Below, in pieces: positions 1 through 8,805 of a DNA stretch of 64,000 bases (the stretch's first letter is position 1; the number at the start of each line of letters is the position of its first letter). Where the stretch lies: the NCBI RefSeq assembly GCF_047528295.1, contig NZ_CP180001.1, positions 1,116,001 to 1,180,000 on the forward strand, given 5' to 3'. A program made the position numbers and the translations under genes. The notes below the pieces were generated by a model, which saw only the letters and a list, made by a program, of their open reading frames with translations, did not search any database and had not been told where the DNA came from. This DNA is from Peptacetobacter sp900550335 (lineage in GTDB: Bacteria; Bacillota; Clostridia; Peptostreptococcales; Peptostreptococcaceae).

Positions 1-492
1 ATAAAATATGTGATTAGGATAAAATAATAACAAGATTAATAGATTAAAATTTATAAAAATAAATATAGAATGATACAGTTAATACAATAAAACTTAATTT
101 AAATATAATAAATTTAATAATAATGAAATAAAATAATTTTTTTGATAATTTAAAATTATTGTTCAAACTAAATCTTTGTATATAAAAAAACAAATCGAAC
201 TATGTGATTTCAATGGTTATGAGTTATATAGTTCGATTTTTTTTATAGGTGTATAAGAAAAATTTATAAGAAAAATTTATGAAAACTATTTCATAGTTAT
301 TTAAAACGTGATACAATAAAGCGTACAAAATCAGAAAACGTTTTTTATTCACAACTGAATTAAGATATAAAAAATATTTAAATCAATTAAGTCTTAAACG
401 GGAAAATTTATATTTAGAAATTATATTGGTAATATTTAAAATTCAGTAGTGATTAAAATAAAGCCTAAAAATATAATCAGGAGGACAAAACA
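1..492. other. Non-coding left edge and 5' flank of first symporter
   Basis: This stretch is very AT-rich and I see no supported gene in it. It holds the terminator of a gene lying left of the window (192-244). The last bases, AGGAGG just before the ATG at 493, are the ribosome site of the first symporter. A weak candidate -10 (TACAAT, about 312-317) with a TTCATA -35 sixteen bases upstream could be its promoter. Confidence 0.5.
192..244 (+). terminator. Rho-independent terminator of an upstream gene
   Basis: A 12-bp near-perfect stem (AAATCGAACTAT with ATATAGTTCGATTT) is followed by a run of T residues. The long loop is AT-rich. It presumably ends a transcript entering from the left edge. 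Confidence 0.7.
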
Positions 493-1704
493 ATGGCAGA
501 AGAAAAGAAAAAGAAAAAAATTGGTCTAGTCCCTAAACTGATCATGGGGATTATAGTAGGTATCATAATCGGAACATACTGTCCAGCACCAGTAATACAG
601 GTGTTAGTAACAATAAGTGGATTATTCTCTGCATTCTTATCATTCGTAATACCATTTATAATAATCGGATTCGTAACAGCAGGTATAGCAGACCTAGCAA
701 CAGGTGCTGGTAAATTATTAGGAATAACTACAGGAATAGCATACGGCTCAACTTTAGTAGCTGGAACAATAGCATTTATAGTAGCATCAACATTATTCCC
801 TAAATTCATAAACGCAGAAGTAGCAAGTCAGATAGGTGACCCAAGTGCAGGTCAGTTAAGTGCAATATTCTCAATACCACTAGAACCTATGATAGATGTA
901 ACAGCTGCAATAGTATTTGCATTTATGATGGGGCTTGGAATATCTTCATTAAGAAACAAAGGTAAAGGCGATGTTCTTTATAAATTCTTCAATGATTTCC
1001 AGGATATAGTAACAGCAACATTATCAACAATAATAATACCTTTATTACCACTATACATAGCTGGTACATTTGCTAATATAGCTTATGCAGGACAGGTTTG
1101 GAGTATACTTGGAGTATTCTGGAAAGTATTCGTAACAGTAATACCTCTACACTTCATATACTTAATAGGACAGTTCTCATTTGCAGGTGCAATAGGAAAG
1201 AAAAATCCTTTCACAATGTTAAAAAATCAGGTACCTGGTTACTTAACAGCAATAGGAACTCAGTCTTCAGCAGCTACAATACCAGTAAACGTAGAATGTG
1301 CAGAAAAGAACGGTGTTTCTAAACAGATAAGAGAATTCGTTGTTCCTCTATGTGCAACAATACACTTATCAGGATCAATGATTTCAATCACTTGCTTCAC
1401 AACAGCAGTTCTTATGATGAATAATATGCCTCATGGATTCAATGTATTATTCCCATATATAGCAATGCTAGGTGTAGCAATGGTTGCAGCTCCAGGAGCA
1501 CCAGGTGGAGCAATAATGTCAGCTCTTCCATTCTTACCAATGGTTGGTATACCATCAGAAGGTGGATTAGCATCATTAATGATAGCCTTATACTTAACTC
1601 AGGACAGCTTCGGAACAGCATGTAACGTATCTGGAGATAACGCAATAGCAGTTATAGTAGATAGAATAAACGACAAACTATTCAAAAATAAAGAAGCAGC
1701 ATAG
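493..1704 (+). CDS. Dicarboxylate/amino acid:cation symporter (DAACS family)
   Basis: This 403-residue multi-spanning membrane protein probably couples uptake of an amino acid or dicarboxylate to Na+ or H+. A lysine-rich cytoplasmic N-terminus (residues 3-9) precedes the first membrane segment. The hallmark serine-rich re-entrant motif TQSSAATIP lies near residues 256-264, and glycine/alanine-rich segments near 330-350 match the second hairpin loop of the family. AGGAGG sits at the expected distance before the ATG. It is transcribed alone, with a terminator about 80 bp downstream. A second, quite different DAACS member follows at 2292. The family is clear, but the substrate cannot be read from sequence. 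Confidence 0.88.
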   Translation: MAEEKKKKKIGLVPKLIMGIIVGIIIGTYCPAPVIQVLVTISGLFSAFLSFVIPFIIIGFVTAGIADLATGAGKLLGITTGIAYGSTLVAGTIAFIVASTLFPKFINAEVASQIGDPSAGQLSAIFSIPLEPMIDVTAAIVFAFMMGLGISSLRNKGKGDVLYKFFNDFQDIVTATLSTIIIPLLPLYIAGTFANIAYAGQVWSILGVFWKVFVTVIPLHFIYLIGQFSFAGAIGKKNPFTMLKNQVPGYLTAIGTQSSAATIPVNVECAEKNGVSKQIREFVVPLCATIHLSGSMISITCFTTAVLMMNNMPHGFNVLFPYIAMLGVAMVAAPGAPGGAIMSALPFLPMVGIPSEGGLASLMIALYLTQDSFGTACNVSGDNAIAVIVDRINDKLFKNKEAA

Positions 1705-2291
1705 TAAAAATATATAATAAGAAGTAAAAGATACTATATAAAGTATCTAAACAAATAGAAACCCAAAAAGACTTTTGATATAAGCCTCTTCTCGGTAGAT
1801 AGGTATACCGGGAAGGGGATTATTTTTTTACAAAAATATTAAATTAAAATTCATAGTGTGGCGAAAATAGTCAAAAATAAAGATGATTTTTTTGTTAAAT
1901 TTACATAAAATTAACCCTTAATTCAAATAAAATCTATACATATATAGATTTTTTCTATATATAAAAACAGAAATTTGCATGTATAAATAATTACTCATGC
2001 AAAATTAAAAAAATAAAAAAATATTCTAAAATAAATGGATTATATATTTGATATACTGAAAATACTTATATTAAACATAAGAAAAACTAATGAATATAAA
2101 ATAAATTTTTGTATATGTTTAAACTAAAAATGCAAGTGTTAATTTATAAAAACGATAACTAGTAAAAACTATGCAAAATTAAGAAAATAGATGAAATCTA
2201 TTTGAAAAAGTTTTAGTTTGAAGTTATAATGAAAAAGTCATTTTTTAAGAGAAAACATAAAACAAAGACATAAAATAAAGGAGGTTGAAAA
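1705..2291. other. Intergenic region between the two symporters
   Basis: There are 587 bp without a supported gene. The left part holds the terminator of the first symporter (1785-1829). The remainder is extremely AT-rich, with two short ATGCAAAATTAA repeats (about 1998 and 2171). It ends with the AGGAGG ribosome site of the next gene. No promoter could be singled out. Confidence 0.5.
1785..1829 (+). terminator. Terminator after first symporter
   Basis: A GC-rich stem, CCTCTTCTCGGTA paired with TACCGGGAAGGGG (one arm mismatch), has a short loop and is followed by TATTTTTTTA. It lies 80 bp after the symporter stop codon. Confidence 0.8.
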
Positions 2292-3674
2292 ATGATAGAC
2301 GTAATAGCAAGCGTGAATTGGATTTCACTTTTAGTATTATCTATTACATTACTTTTATTCAAAGCCCTTGTAAAAATATCATATAAGGTAAACTGGACAT
2401 TTGTCATACTAATAAGTATGGTAATGGGTGGAGTAATAGGTATAGTATTCGCATCAGAGGGGAACACGTATCTAGTATGGTTAGATTTAATCGGTCAGGT
2501 TTATGTAAATCTAATAACAGCACTAGTTGCGCCAGTTGTTTTAATTTCAGTAATTTCAGGATTTATCACACTAAACGATAAAGAAAAAATGAAAAATATC
2601 GGTGTTAAATCAGTAGTTTGGTTATTATTATCAGCTGTTGGAGCTATAGTAGTAACTATGTTAGTTGGTGTAATTACAGGAATTGGTAAAGGTGGAGGAG
2701 CTGTATTTGCTGATATAGCAGCCGTTACTGATACTACTGTAAACGCATATAAAGACATGGGAACTTCATTAAATGAAGTTTTACTTGGATTATTCCCAAC
2801 AAACGTAATAAAAGATTTATCTGAAGATAATGTCGTAGCAATAATAGTTATGGCGGTATCTGTAGCAGTGGCTTACGTTAGTATATCTTCTGAAGAAGGA
2901 GAAGAAACATTATCAAGCTTCAAAAATCTTGTAGAAGCAATAAAGAAAATAATATTCCGTATATTATCATACATAATAGACTGTACACCATTTGCAGTAT
3001 TATGCTTAATGGCAACATCTGCAAGCCGGTTATTCAGCGATAAGGATGCTGTTGTTCAGTTATTATTATTATTAGTTGCTATATTCGGAGTATGTTTCTT
3101 CCAGACTTATATATTCAACGGATTACTTTTAAAATTCGTAGCAAAAGTAAATCCATTAGAATTCTTCAAAAAGACTTTCGATGCTCAGGTTACAGCATTT
3201 ACTACACAGAGTAGTGTTGGTTCACTTCCAATAACTATAGATAGATTAGTTAAAAAAGTAGGGGTAGATGAAGAAGTTGCCAACTTTACAGCACCACTAG
3301 GTACTACAATAGGTATGCCAGGATGTACAAGTGTATGGCCAGTTTTACTAGCAATATTCTACATGAATGCTACAGGAATGAACTGGGGATTTGGAGATTA
3401 TTTAATTCTTGGATTCATGGCACTTATATTAGCTATGGGTAGTGCTGGGGTTCCAGGTATAGGTGTTGTATCTGCGGTTGCGTTATTCAGTGCGGTTGAT
3501 TTACCAATAGCAGCAGTTGTTCTTTTAATGCCTATAAACAACATGTCAGACATGGCTCGTACATTATTAAACGTTGTTACAGCTAATGTTACAGCAACAA
3601 TAGTCGCAAGAAAAACAGATCTTCTTGATGACGAAATATTCAATACAGAGGAAGAAATAAAGGAGGCTAACTAA
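2292..3674 (+). CDS. DAACS-family symporter, possibly L-cystine type (TcyP-like)
   Basis: A 460-residue membrane transporter of the dicarboxylate/amino acid:cation symporter family. The TQSSVGSLP motif near residues 303-311 is the substrate-binding serine-rich re-entrant loop, and PLGTTIGMPGCTSVWP and GVPGIG follow in the second half. Its length, its N-terminal layout with an early pair of membrane segments, and a VISGFITL segment resemble the TcyP cystine symporters more than the 400-residue glutamate or serine carriers. Cystine as substrate is therefore an inference, loosely supported by the thioredoxin-fold lipoproteins downstream. The ribosome site is AAGGAGG. The stop codon overlaps the next start (TAATG), so the two are translationally coupled. 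Confidence 0.85.
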   Translation: MIDVIASVNWISLLVLSITLLLFKALVKISYKVNWTFVILISMVMGGVIGIVFASEGNTYLVWLDLIGQVYVNLITALVAPVVLISVISGFITLNDKEKMKNIGVKSVVWLLLSAVGAIVVTMLVGVITGIGKGGGAVFADIAAVTDTTVNAYKDMGTSLNEVLLGLFPTNVIKDLSEDNVVAIIVMAVSVAVAYVSISSEEGEETLSSFKNLVEAIKKIIFRILSYIIDCTPFAVLCLMATSASRLFSDKDAVVQLLLLLVAIFGVCFFQTYIFNGLLLKFVAKVNPLEFFKKTFDAQVTAFTTQSSVGSLPITIDRLVKKVGVDEEVANFTAPLGTTIGMPGCTSVWPVLLAIFYMNATGMNWGFGDYLILGFMALILAMGSAGVPGIGVVSAVALFSAVDLPIAAVVLLMPINNMSDMARTLLNVVTANVTATIVARKTDLLDDEIFNTEEEIKEAN

Positions 3675-4159
3675 TGAAAAAATCGACAAAATTATTATTT
3701 GCATCTGTTGTTGTGTTCTTTGTACTTTCAATAGTTTCAGCTAAATGCTCTGTATCAAGAACAGAAGATGCAATATCAAACATAGGTGAAGTAGCTTATA
3801 CAGATGAATGTAAAGAAAGAATAGATCGTGCAGTTTTCTACTATAATTCTCTTGATCCAGAATTAGGGCTAGAAGAAAAGATATCAAACACAGTAGAATT
3901 CGACAAAGCAAAAATAGAATACGCTAGACTTGCAATAAAAGCAGCTAAAGTTGCAGATGCAAGAAAAACAGTTGAAGAATATTCAAACACAGACGTTGAA
4001 AACTATGTAAAAGCAGCTAGAGAAGTTGTAACTAACTACTTAAAAGAAGACCAGTATATGTCAATCGAAAACTATGCTGACCTTGTAGCTTTAGAATCAG
4101 AATATTCATCAAGTGGCGGTGGCGGTGCTACTGAAGAAGTATCAATTCCAATGTGCTAA
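3674..4159 (+). CDS. Small secreted or membrane-anchored protein of unknown function
   Basis: I do not recognise this 161-residue protein. It starts with two lysines and a hydrophobic segment (residues 7-22) typical of a signal peptide or anchor, followed by SAKC. The lysine before the cysteine argues against a normal lipobox. The mature part is charged and probably helical, and ends in a Ser/Gly-rich tail (SSSGGGG) and a C-terminal cysteine (PMC). Its start overlaps the stop of the preceding symporter gene, and a thioredoxin-fold lipoprotein follows 29 bp later. It may therefore be an extracytoplasmic partner of the transporter, which is inference from context only. Confidence 0.75.
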   Translation: MKKSTKLLFASVVVFFVLSIVSAKCSVSRTEDAISNIGEVAYTDECKERIDRAVFYYNSLDPELGLEEKISNTVEFDKAKIEYARLAIKAAKVADARKTVEEYSNTDVENYVKAAREVVTNYLKEDQYMSIENYADLVALESEYSSSGGGGATEEVSIPMC

Positions 4160-4188
4160 TTAAATAGGAAAGGAGAAATAAATAAAGT

Positions 4189-5721
4189 ATGAAGATAAAT
4201 AAGAAAGTTATTTCTACAATACTAGCAGCTACACTTGTTGCAGGGGTATTAACAGGATGTGGTAGTGATAACAAAGAAAATAGTGCAACAGAAAATACAT
4301 CTAAAAAAGAAACTTTAGCTGATACAAAAGCTCAGCTATCTTCTCCAAAATATGATTTTGAAAAAGAATATGCTTTTGGAGATTTCAATAGACATTCAAA
4401 TGCTGACATGGATCGTCAGAATGGTGTAGATACATTTGAAGATAAAGAAATAGTATTCAAAGATATAAGCTATGATCAGCTTATGAACTTAATGCAGCAG
4501 GAAGGGAACTTCCTTATACAGTTAAGTGGTTCTTGGTGCCACAACAGTAGAGCCATGGGGCCTTCTGTAAACGAATTTGCAAAGAAAAATGGAATAGACA
4601 CAATATATTCATACGACTTTAACGTAGACAATGGGGAAGATGGTTCTATGTTTGTTCGTATGACTAACGGGAAAGACACAGTAGGGGCTAAATACAACTA
4701 CATGTACGGAGAAATGGTATCTAGATTCTTAACTAATCTAGATGACTGGATAGAATATCCATCAGATTCAGATACTGCAATATCTTATACAAATTCAGCT
4801 GGGAAAGAGGTTACTGTAGGTAGATTACAGCAGCCAATAATGTTCCTTTACAATAAAGACAACACAAAAGATAACAGTGGAAAAGGTGTAGCTAGAGGAA
4901 AATTCCCTGTAGTTTACGCTTTTGAACAGATGGTTGAACGTGATGAAAAAGGTCTTTATGTAAAAGAAACTGATGCAGAAGGAAACGATGTATTAGATAA
5001 AGAAGGAAAACCAGTTAGAAAATATGTAACTGAAGAATATAGAAAAAATCTTATGAAAATATTCGATTACATAAAAAATAATAAAATAGAATTAGCTCAT
5101 TATGATAAAGAAAAATATATGAAAGATGCGTTTAATTCTTATGGAAAAGAAATATTCAAGGCGAATGAAAAGGTAAATATATACCCAATAACATATCGTC
5201 AGCTAGAATGGCTTACTGACCAGGACGGAAACTCTTTAGTTATGATAGGTGGTCCAGGAAGCGAAAAAACTCGTTCTATAATATCTACTGTAAACCAGTA
5301 TGCTGTTAAGAATAATGTAAGAGTTTATATGTATGATCCACAGATAGATGGTGCATATACAACAGATAAATGGGGATACAAACAGACTACTAACATATTA
5401 GAAGAAAATTCTCCAATAGTTCATATGTACAAAAATCTTATAGATAGACATTTAACTAATCTTGAAGGAACAAGAACAATGGAAGACGGAACAACTATAA
5501 TAGATGCACCTTACTTCTTCGAGTTCAATAAAGATGCTAAAGATGAAGACGGATTTATAGCTCCAATAGCTTCATTTGTAGAAATGCCATATACTTCTAA
5601 TCCAGAAGCTAGATATTCTATAGGAAAAGAAAAGAACTTAAATGCTTGTAAAGAAAGTATATTAACTGTTATGCAGAAATACGGAGAACTTACAGGTGTT
5701 AAAATACAGGATTTAAAATAA
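4189..5721 (+). CDS. Lipoprotein with degenerate thioredoxin-like domains
   Basis: A 510-residue exported lipoprotein with signal peptide and lipobox LTGC (Cys24). A thioredoxin-like segment around residues 105-145 reads FLIQLSGSWCHNSR. The active-site position carries W116-C117-H-N-S120, so only one of the two usual CXXC cysteines remains. A second segment near residue 350 (SLVMIGGPGSEKTR) looks like the same fold with no cysteine. The middle is rich in charged residues. AGGAGA precedes the ATG. It is 29 bp after the small secreted protein, in the symporter operon. A monothiol, binding or chaperone role at the cell surface is possible, but the function is unknown. Confidence 0.8.
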   Translation: MKINKKVISTILAATLVAGVLTGCGSDNKENSATENTSKKETLADTKAQLSSPKYDFEKEYAFGDFNRHSNADMDRQNGVDTFEDKEIVFKDISYDQLMNLMQQEGNFLIQLSGSWCHNSRAMGPSVNEFAKKNGIDTIYSYDFNVDNGEDGSMFVRMTNGKDTVGAKYNYMYGEMVSRFLTNLDDWIEYPSDSDTAISYTNSAGKEVTVGRLQQPIMFLYNKDNTKDNSGKGVARGKFPVVYAFEQMVERDEKGLYVKETDAEGNDVLDKEGKPVRKYVTEEYRKNLMKIFDYIKNNKIELAHYDKEKYMKDAFNSYGKEIFKANEKVNIYPITYRQLEWLTDQDGNSLVMIGGPGSEKTRSIISTVNQYAVKNNVRVYMYDPQIDGAYTTDKWGYKQTTNILEENSPIVHMYKNLIDRHLTNLEGTRTMEDGTTIIDAPYFFEFNKDAKDEDGFIAPIASFVEMPYTSNPEARYSIGKEKNLNACKESILTVMQKYGELTGVKIQDLK

Positions 5722-5847
5722 TATTTAAAGTGGAATTTAAAATAATCCATAAAAAATAAATTATTAAGAAATAGATTTATCAAAATATATAGTATAAATT
5801 ACTAAAAAATAGATAATATAAATATATCCTTAAATAAAAATTAAAAA

Positions 5848-5886
5848 AAAGTACCTCAGGCTATACTCTTGAGGTACTTTTTATTA
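5848..5886 (+). terminator. Terminator of the symporter-lipoprotein operon
   Basis: A strong hairpin AAAGTACCTCAGG / CTTGAGGTACTTT is followed by T residues, about 130 bp after the lipoprotein stop. It separates this operon from the TlpA-type gene downstream. Confidence 0.85.
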
Positions 5887-5941
5887 TATAATTTAGTTAA
5901 TTATGAATAGAATTTAATTAAAAAGATTAGGAGGAAGATTT

Positions 5942-6475
5942 ATGTCTAAAAAGATAAAAGTTTTAGCTATGTTACTAGGGTTAATAATGACATTATCTTT
6001 AGTTGGATGTGGAGGAAATTCTGGAACAAGTGCATCAACAGAGCTTAAAGTAGGGGATGAAGCTCCTGAATTTTATGCAGACCTTACAAACGGAAAGAGT
6101 TTTACACTTTCAGAAAATAAAGGAAAAGTTGTTTTAATAAATTTCTGGGCAACTTGGTGTGGACCTTGTGTTGAAGAAATGCCTGGTATAGAAAAACTTC
6201 AGAAAGAGTACGGAGATAAGATAGAGATAGTTTCAGTAAACTATGGTGAGGATAAAAAGACTGTAGATGAGTTTTTAAAGGATAAGAATTATACTTTTAA
6301 AGTAGCTTATGATGAAAGTATGGATATATGTAATTTATATCCTTCAGATGGTATTCCTTATTTAGTTGTTGTAGATAAGGAAGGTAAAGTACATGAAACT
6401 ATGGTAGGATCTGCTGGAGCAGATGAGCAGTATAAGAGAGTTTTAAGAGCTTTAACGGAGGCTTATGAAAAATAA
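5942..6475 (+). CDS. TlpA/ResA-type thioredoxin-like lipoprotein
   Basis: A 177-residue membrane-anchored thiol-disulfide oxidoreductase. The signal peptide ends at the lipobox LVGC (Cys23). A redoxin domain follows with WATWCGPC at residues 69-76, giving the intact catalytic pair Cys73 and Cys76. The cis-proline region (DGIPYLVVVD) is also present. It would act outside the membrane on protein or small-molecule disulfides. AGGAGG precedes the ATG. The stop codon overlaps the start of a 46-residue CXXC peptide (TAATG), which is followed directly by a polyferredoxin membrane protein. The three form one operon, suggesting electron delivery across the membrane to the lipoprotein. Confidence 0.9.
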   Translation: MSKKIKVLAMLLGLIMTLSLVGCGGNSGTSASTELKVGDEAPEFYADLTNGKSFTLSENKGKVVLINFWATWCGPCVEEMPGIEKLQKEYGDKIEIVSVNYGEDKKTVDEFLKDKNYTFKVAYDESMDICNLYPSDGIPYLVVVDKEGKVHETMVGSAGADEQYKRVLRALTEAYEK

Positions 6476-6615
6476 TGAATAAGGGGAAAATACTTAGAAA
6501 GGTGATTTTCGTAGCAGCAGTTATTTTGATAATAGTTGGAGCTTTAAATGGCGGAATTAGAGATGTTATGAACAAGGCCAATAGGATTTGCTACGAATGT
6601 ATAGGAATAGGATAG
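6475..6615 (+). CDS. Small CXXC-motif membrane peptide (CD1871A-like)
   Basis: A 46-residue peptide, read directly from the sequence. A basic start (MNKGKILRKV) is followed by one hydrophobic membrane segment (residues 11-24) and a C-terminal RICYECIGIG, which contains a CXXC pair. This matches my memory of the small clostridial CD1871A-type CXXC peptides that accompany TlpA and 4Fe-4S membrane proteins. Its start overlaps the TlpA stop codon and its stop abuts the next ATG, so all three are tightly coupled. A thiol relay between the membrane iron-sulfur protein and the lipoprotein is a reasonable inference. Confidence 0.8.
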   Translation: MNKGKILRKVIFVAAVILIIVGALNGGIRDVMNKANRICYECIGIG

Positions 6616-7431
6616 ATGTTTGAATGGATAAAAGATAGAAAGAGAAGATTAATCCAAGTAATTTCAGCAGTATTATACAATTGCAATATAGGTGGATTTG
6701 CTGAGGGGAAAATCTATCAGGGAGCAAGCAAGGGAATGTGTGTACCAGGGCTTAACTGTTACTCATGTCCTGGAGCAATTGGATCTTGCCCACTTGGAAG
6801 TGTACAGTCTGCACTAGTATCTGCCAAGTATAAATTTCCATACTATATAATAGGAATACTTTTACTCTTTGGAATACTTATAGGTAGGGTGATTTGTGGA
6901 TTCTTATGTCCTTTTGGGCTAATTCAGGAATTACTTTACAAAATACCTACTAAAAAGGTAAAAAAAGGAAAATGGAGCGAAAAATTATCTCTATTAAAGT
7001 ACGTAATACTTGTGGTATTCGTTGTAATAATACCTCTAACTATGTCAGCGCCTGGGTTCTGTAAATATATTTGCCCAGTTGGAACATTAGAAGCAGGTGT
7101 ACCTTTAGTGTCTAGCAATCAGCGGTTACAGTCGCTTACAGGATTCTTATTTAATTGGAAAATAGGGATTATGATAACAATTCTTGTTATGACAGTATTT
7201 GTATTTAGAGGATTCTGTAGATTCTTATGTCCACTGGGTGCGTTCTATGGGTTATTTAATAAAATTTCTGTATTCGGATTTGTAATAGATGAGAATAAAT
7301 GTACAGGATGTAACGCATGTACAATAACTTGTAAACTTGATGTAAAAAAAGTTGGAGACATGGAATGTGTACAATGTGGTGAATGTATAAACAAATGCAA
7401 AGAAAATGCGATAAAATTTAAAAGAAAATAA
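6616..7431 (+). CDS. 4Fe-4S binding polyferredoxin membrane protein (NapH/CcdA-substitute type)
   Basis: A 271-residue integral membrane protein. An N-terminal cysteine cluster (PGLNCYSCPGAIGSCPLG) is followed by several membrane helices. These alternate with CxxxCP motifs (CGFLCPFG, CKYICPVG, CRFLCPLG) typical of the NapH/MauN-type electron-transfer family. Two C-terminal ferredoxin motifs (CTGCNACTITC and CVQCGECINKC) would each hold a 4Fe-4S cluster. It starts at the base after the stop of the CXXC peptide. By context it would move electrons from cytoplasmic ferredoxin across the membrane to the TlpA-type lipoprotein. The electron acceptor is inference. The terminator and palindromic element F1 follow. 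Confidence 0.88.
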   Translation: MFEWIKDRKRRLIQVISAVLYNCNIGGFAEGKIYQGASKGMCVPGLNCYSCPGAIGSCPLGSVQSALVSAKYKFPYYIIGILLLFGILIGRVICGFLCPFGLIQELLYKIPTKKVKKGKWSEKLSLLKYVILVVFVVIIPLTMSAPGFCKYICPVGTLEAGVPLVSSNQRLQSLTGFLFNWKIGIMITILVMTVFVFRGFCRFLCPLGAFYGLFNKISVFGFVIDENKCTGCNACTITCKLDVKKVGDMECVQCGECINKCKENAIKFKRK

Positions 7432-7436
7432 TAATT

Positions 7437-7622
7437 GGGGTTGCTGCTTTATTAGTGGCAACCTCTTTTTTATTGTGTCATATCATTCTACTCCAGGCTT
7501 CAGCGTGGTGTAGGTAAAAGATTTTGTTGAAAAACAACCTCACGCTTGCAGATTGTCGGTGCAAATAATTCATGATGATATTACTTAAAAGACGGCTACT
7601 AAATCATAAACAGCCCTCTCAT
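7437..7622 (+). repeat. Palindromic element F1 (CCAGGCTTC/GATTGTCG family)
   Basis: The core halves are CTCCAGGCTTC at 7491-7501 and GCAGATTGTCG at 7548-7558. The inner stem is AGCGTG / CACGCT. The outer arms are imperfect inverted copies: the polyferredoxin terminator region on the left (7437-7490) is mirrored on the right up to about 7622, where GGCTACTAAATCATAAACAGCC is the approximate inverted partner of the terminator hairpin. This is the most degenerate outer stem in the window. It faces element R1. Confidence 0.7.
7439..7473 (+). terminator. Terminator of the TlpA-polyferredoxin operon
   Basis: The stem GGTTGCTGC / GTGGCAACC (with mismatches) is followed by CTTTTTTA, beginning 8 bp after the stop codon. 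The same hairpin forms the outermost left arm of palindromic element F1. Confidence 0.75.
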
Positions 7623-7745
7623 AGCATTAAATTTCTTTTAAATTTTATTCGCTGGAAATACGCAAGTAAGGTAGTAAAAAGATTAGAAGTTTTAAGGGTT
7701 GGCTATCGGTTAATAATATGCAATATATTTATATTTTTAAACAAT

Positions 7746-7775
7746 AAAAAAAGCCCTCGTCTGAGGGCTTTTCTG
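7746..7775. terminator. Stand-alone bidirectional terminator hairpin
   Basis: AAAAAAAGCCCTC / GAGGGCTTTT with loop GTCT is a compact, nearly perfect hairpin with A and T tracts on both sides. It lies between elements F1 and R1, with no gene immediately upstream on the plus strand. It could terminate leftward ychF transcripts that read past the repeat, or an unannotated short RNA. Confidence 0.7.
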
Positions 7776-7918
7776 CTATGTATTCCCGTATTATTCAAAT
7801 TTTAACGATGAAATAAAGTAAGGACAAGAAAGATAACTACTAGTCCAGTGACAATCTACAGACGCTGTAGGTACTCCAATTTGTTGGACTTAAAAATCTA
7901 ACGATTGGAGTATTTTTT

Positions 7919-8668
7919 ATGCCTAAATATAGCGAAGATTTTAAGAATAAAATTGCAAGTGAATATTTCGATACTGAAATTACGCAAAGTGAACTTTCGA
8001 AAAAGTATTGTGTATCACAAAGCAGTGTTTTCAAATGGATTGAAAAATATAAAAATAACTCAAAGGACTTAGCATTAATAAAAAAGTCGAAGACTAAAAG
8101 TAAGTATACAACTACATTTAAATTGAAAATTATTCAGGAATATATTGTTTCTGGATGTATGCAAAAGGAAATAGAAGTAAAATATGATTTAAAAAAAGGT
8201 ACACTATCTAATTGGTTCAATCAGTTCATAAATGAAATCGGAGATGAATCGTTATGTCTTCGACCTAAAAAAAGAACTTTTTCAAAGGAGTTTAAACAAA
8301 TGGTTCTTAAGGAATATATAAATGAAGAATGTAGATGTAAGGTATTAATGAAAAAATATGATATTCCTTCTCGTTCTGACATATCTAAATGGTACATGGA
8401 TTACGTTAGAAAAGTCGGAGATTATTCAAAAATAGCTCCTAAAAGAGGAAATTATTCTTTTGAATATAAAATGCGTGTGGTAAAGTTATACTTAGAAGGT
8501 AATTTTTCATATCAAAGCCTAGCTGACTATCTAAATATGAGCGATAGATCAACAATAAGATTATGGGTAATAAAGTATCTAAGGTATGGGACTAGTGCCT
8601 TAAAACCGAAGGTAAAAAGAAAGGATGATAAAGAATGGCTAAATCCAAAAGTGAAAAAAGAAAGTTAG
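7919..8668 (+). CDS. IS3-family OrfA-like protein with four helix-turn-helix repeats
   Basis: A 249-residue DNA-binding protein of the insertion sequence. Four successive helix-turn-helix units are visible, each starting with a YS.DFK/FK-type helix and ending in W.xKY: about residues 5-42, 58-95, 110-147 and 164-205. IS3 OrfA proteins usually carry one or two such units and a leucine zipper in about 100-180 residues. Here the zipper is absent from this frame and appears in the overlapping -1 frame at 8635. A run of six A at 8654-8659, just before the stop, would allow a -1 slip into that frame. It would recognise the element ends. Confidence 0.85.
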   Translation: MPKYSEDFKNKIASEYFDTEITQSELSKKYCVSQSSVFKWIEKYKNNSKDLALIKKSKTKSKYTTTFKLKIIQEYIVSGCMQKEIEVKYDLKKGTLSNWFNQFINEIGDESLCLRPKKRTFSKEFKQMVLKEYINEECRCKVLMKKYDIPSRSDISKWYMDYVRKVGDYSKIAPKRGNYSFEYKMRVVKLYLEGNFSYQSLADYLNMSDRSTIRLWVIKYLRYGTSALKPKVKRKDDKEWLNPKVKKES

Positions 8669-8805
8669 ATAATATAGATGAAAAAACGTTAAAAAGAATC
8701 GAAGAACTCGAAGCAGAAAATCTTAAACTAAGAATACAGAATGAATTTTTAAAAGCAAAGAGGAGATTATATCTGGAAGAAGAAAAGCAACTTCCGAAGA
8801 AATAG
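8635..8805 (+). CDS. Leucine-zipper segment of the IS3 transposase (separate overlapping frame)
   Basis: A 56-residue frame that overlaps the end of the HTH frame by 34 bp and lies one frame back. It reads MAKSKSEKRK and then a charged coiled coil with heptad leucines (LKRIEELEAENLKL), the dimerisation segment normally at the C-terminus of OrfA. It may be made by -1 frameshifting from the HTH frame or from its own ATG at 8635. A second -1 shift somewhere in 8745-8805 is needed to enter the integrase frame, where A-rich slip sites occur (for example GAAAAG near 8782). Confidence 0.7.
   Translation: MAKSKSEKRKLDNIDEKTLKRIEELEAENLKLRIQNEFLKAKRRLYLEEEKQLPKK

Noticed and set aside
477..809. Long minus-strand frame over the first symporter
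   Set aside because: Antisense shadow of a clear transporter gene, with no start site and low-complexity Ile/Pro composition.
7572..7805. 77-codon open frame between F1 and R1
   Set aside because: No ribosome site at its ATG, runs through a terminator hairpin and mirrored repeat arm, and has no recognisable domain.
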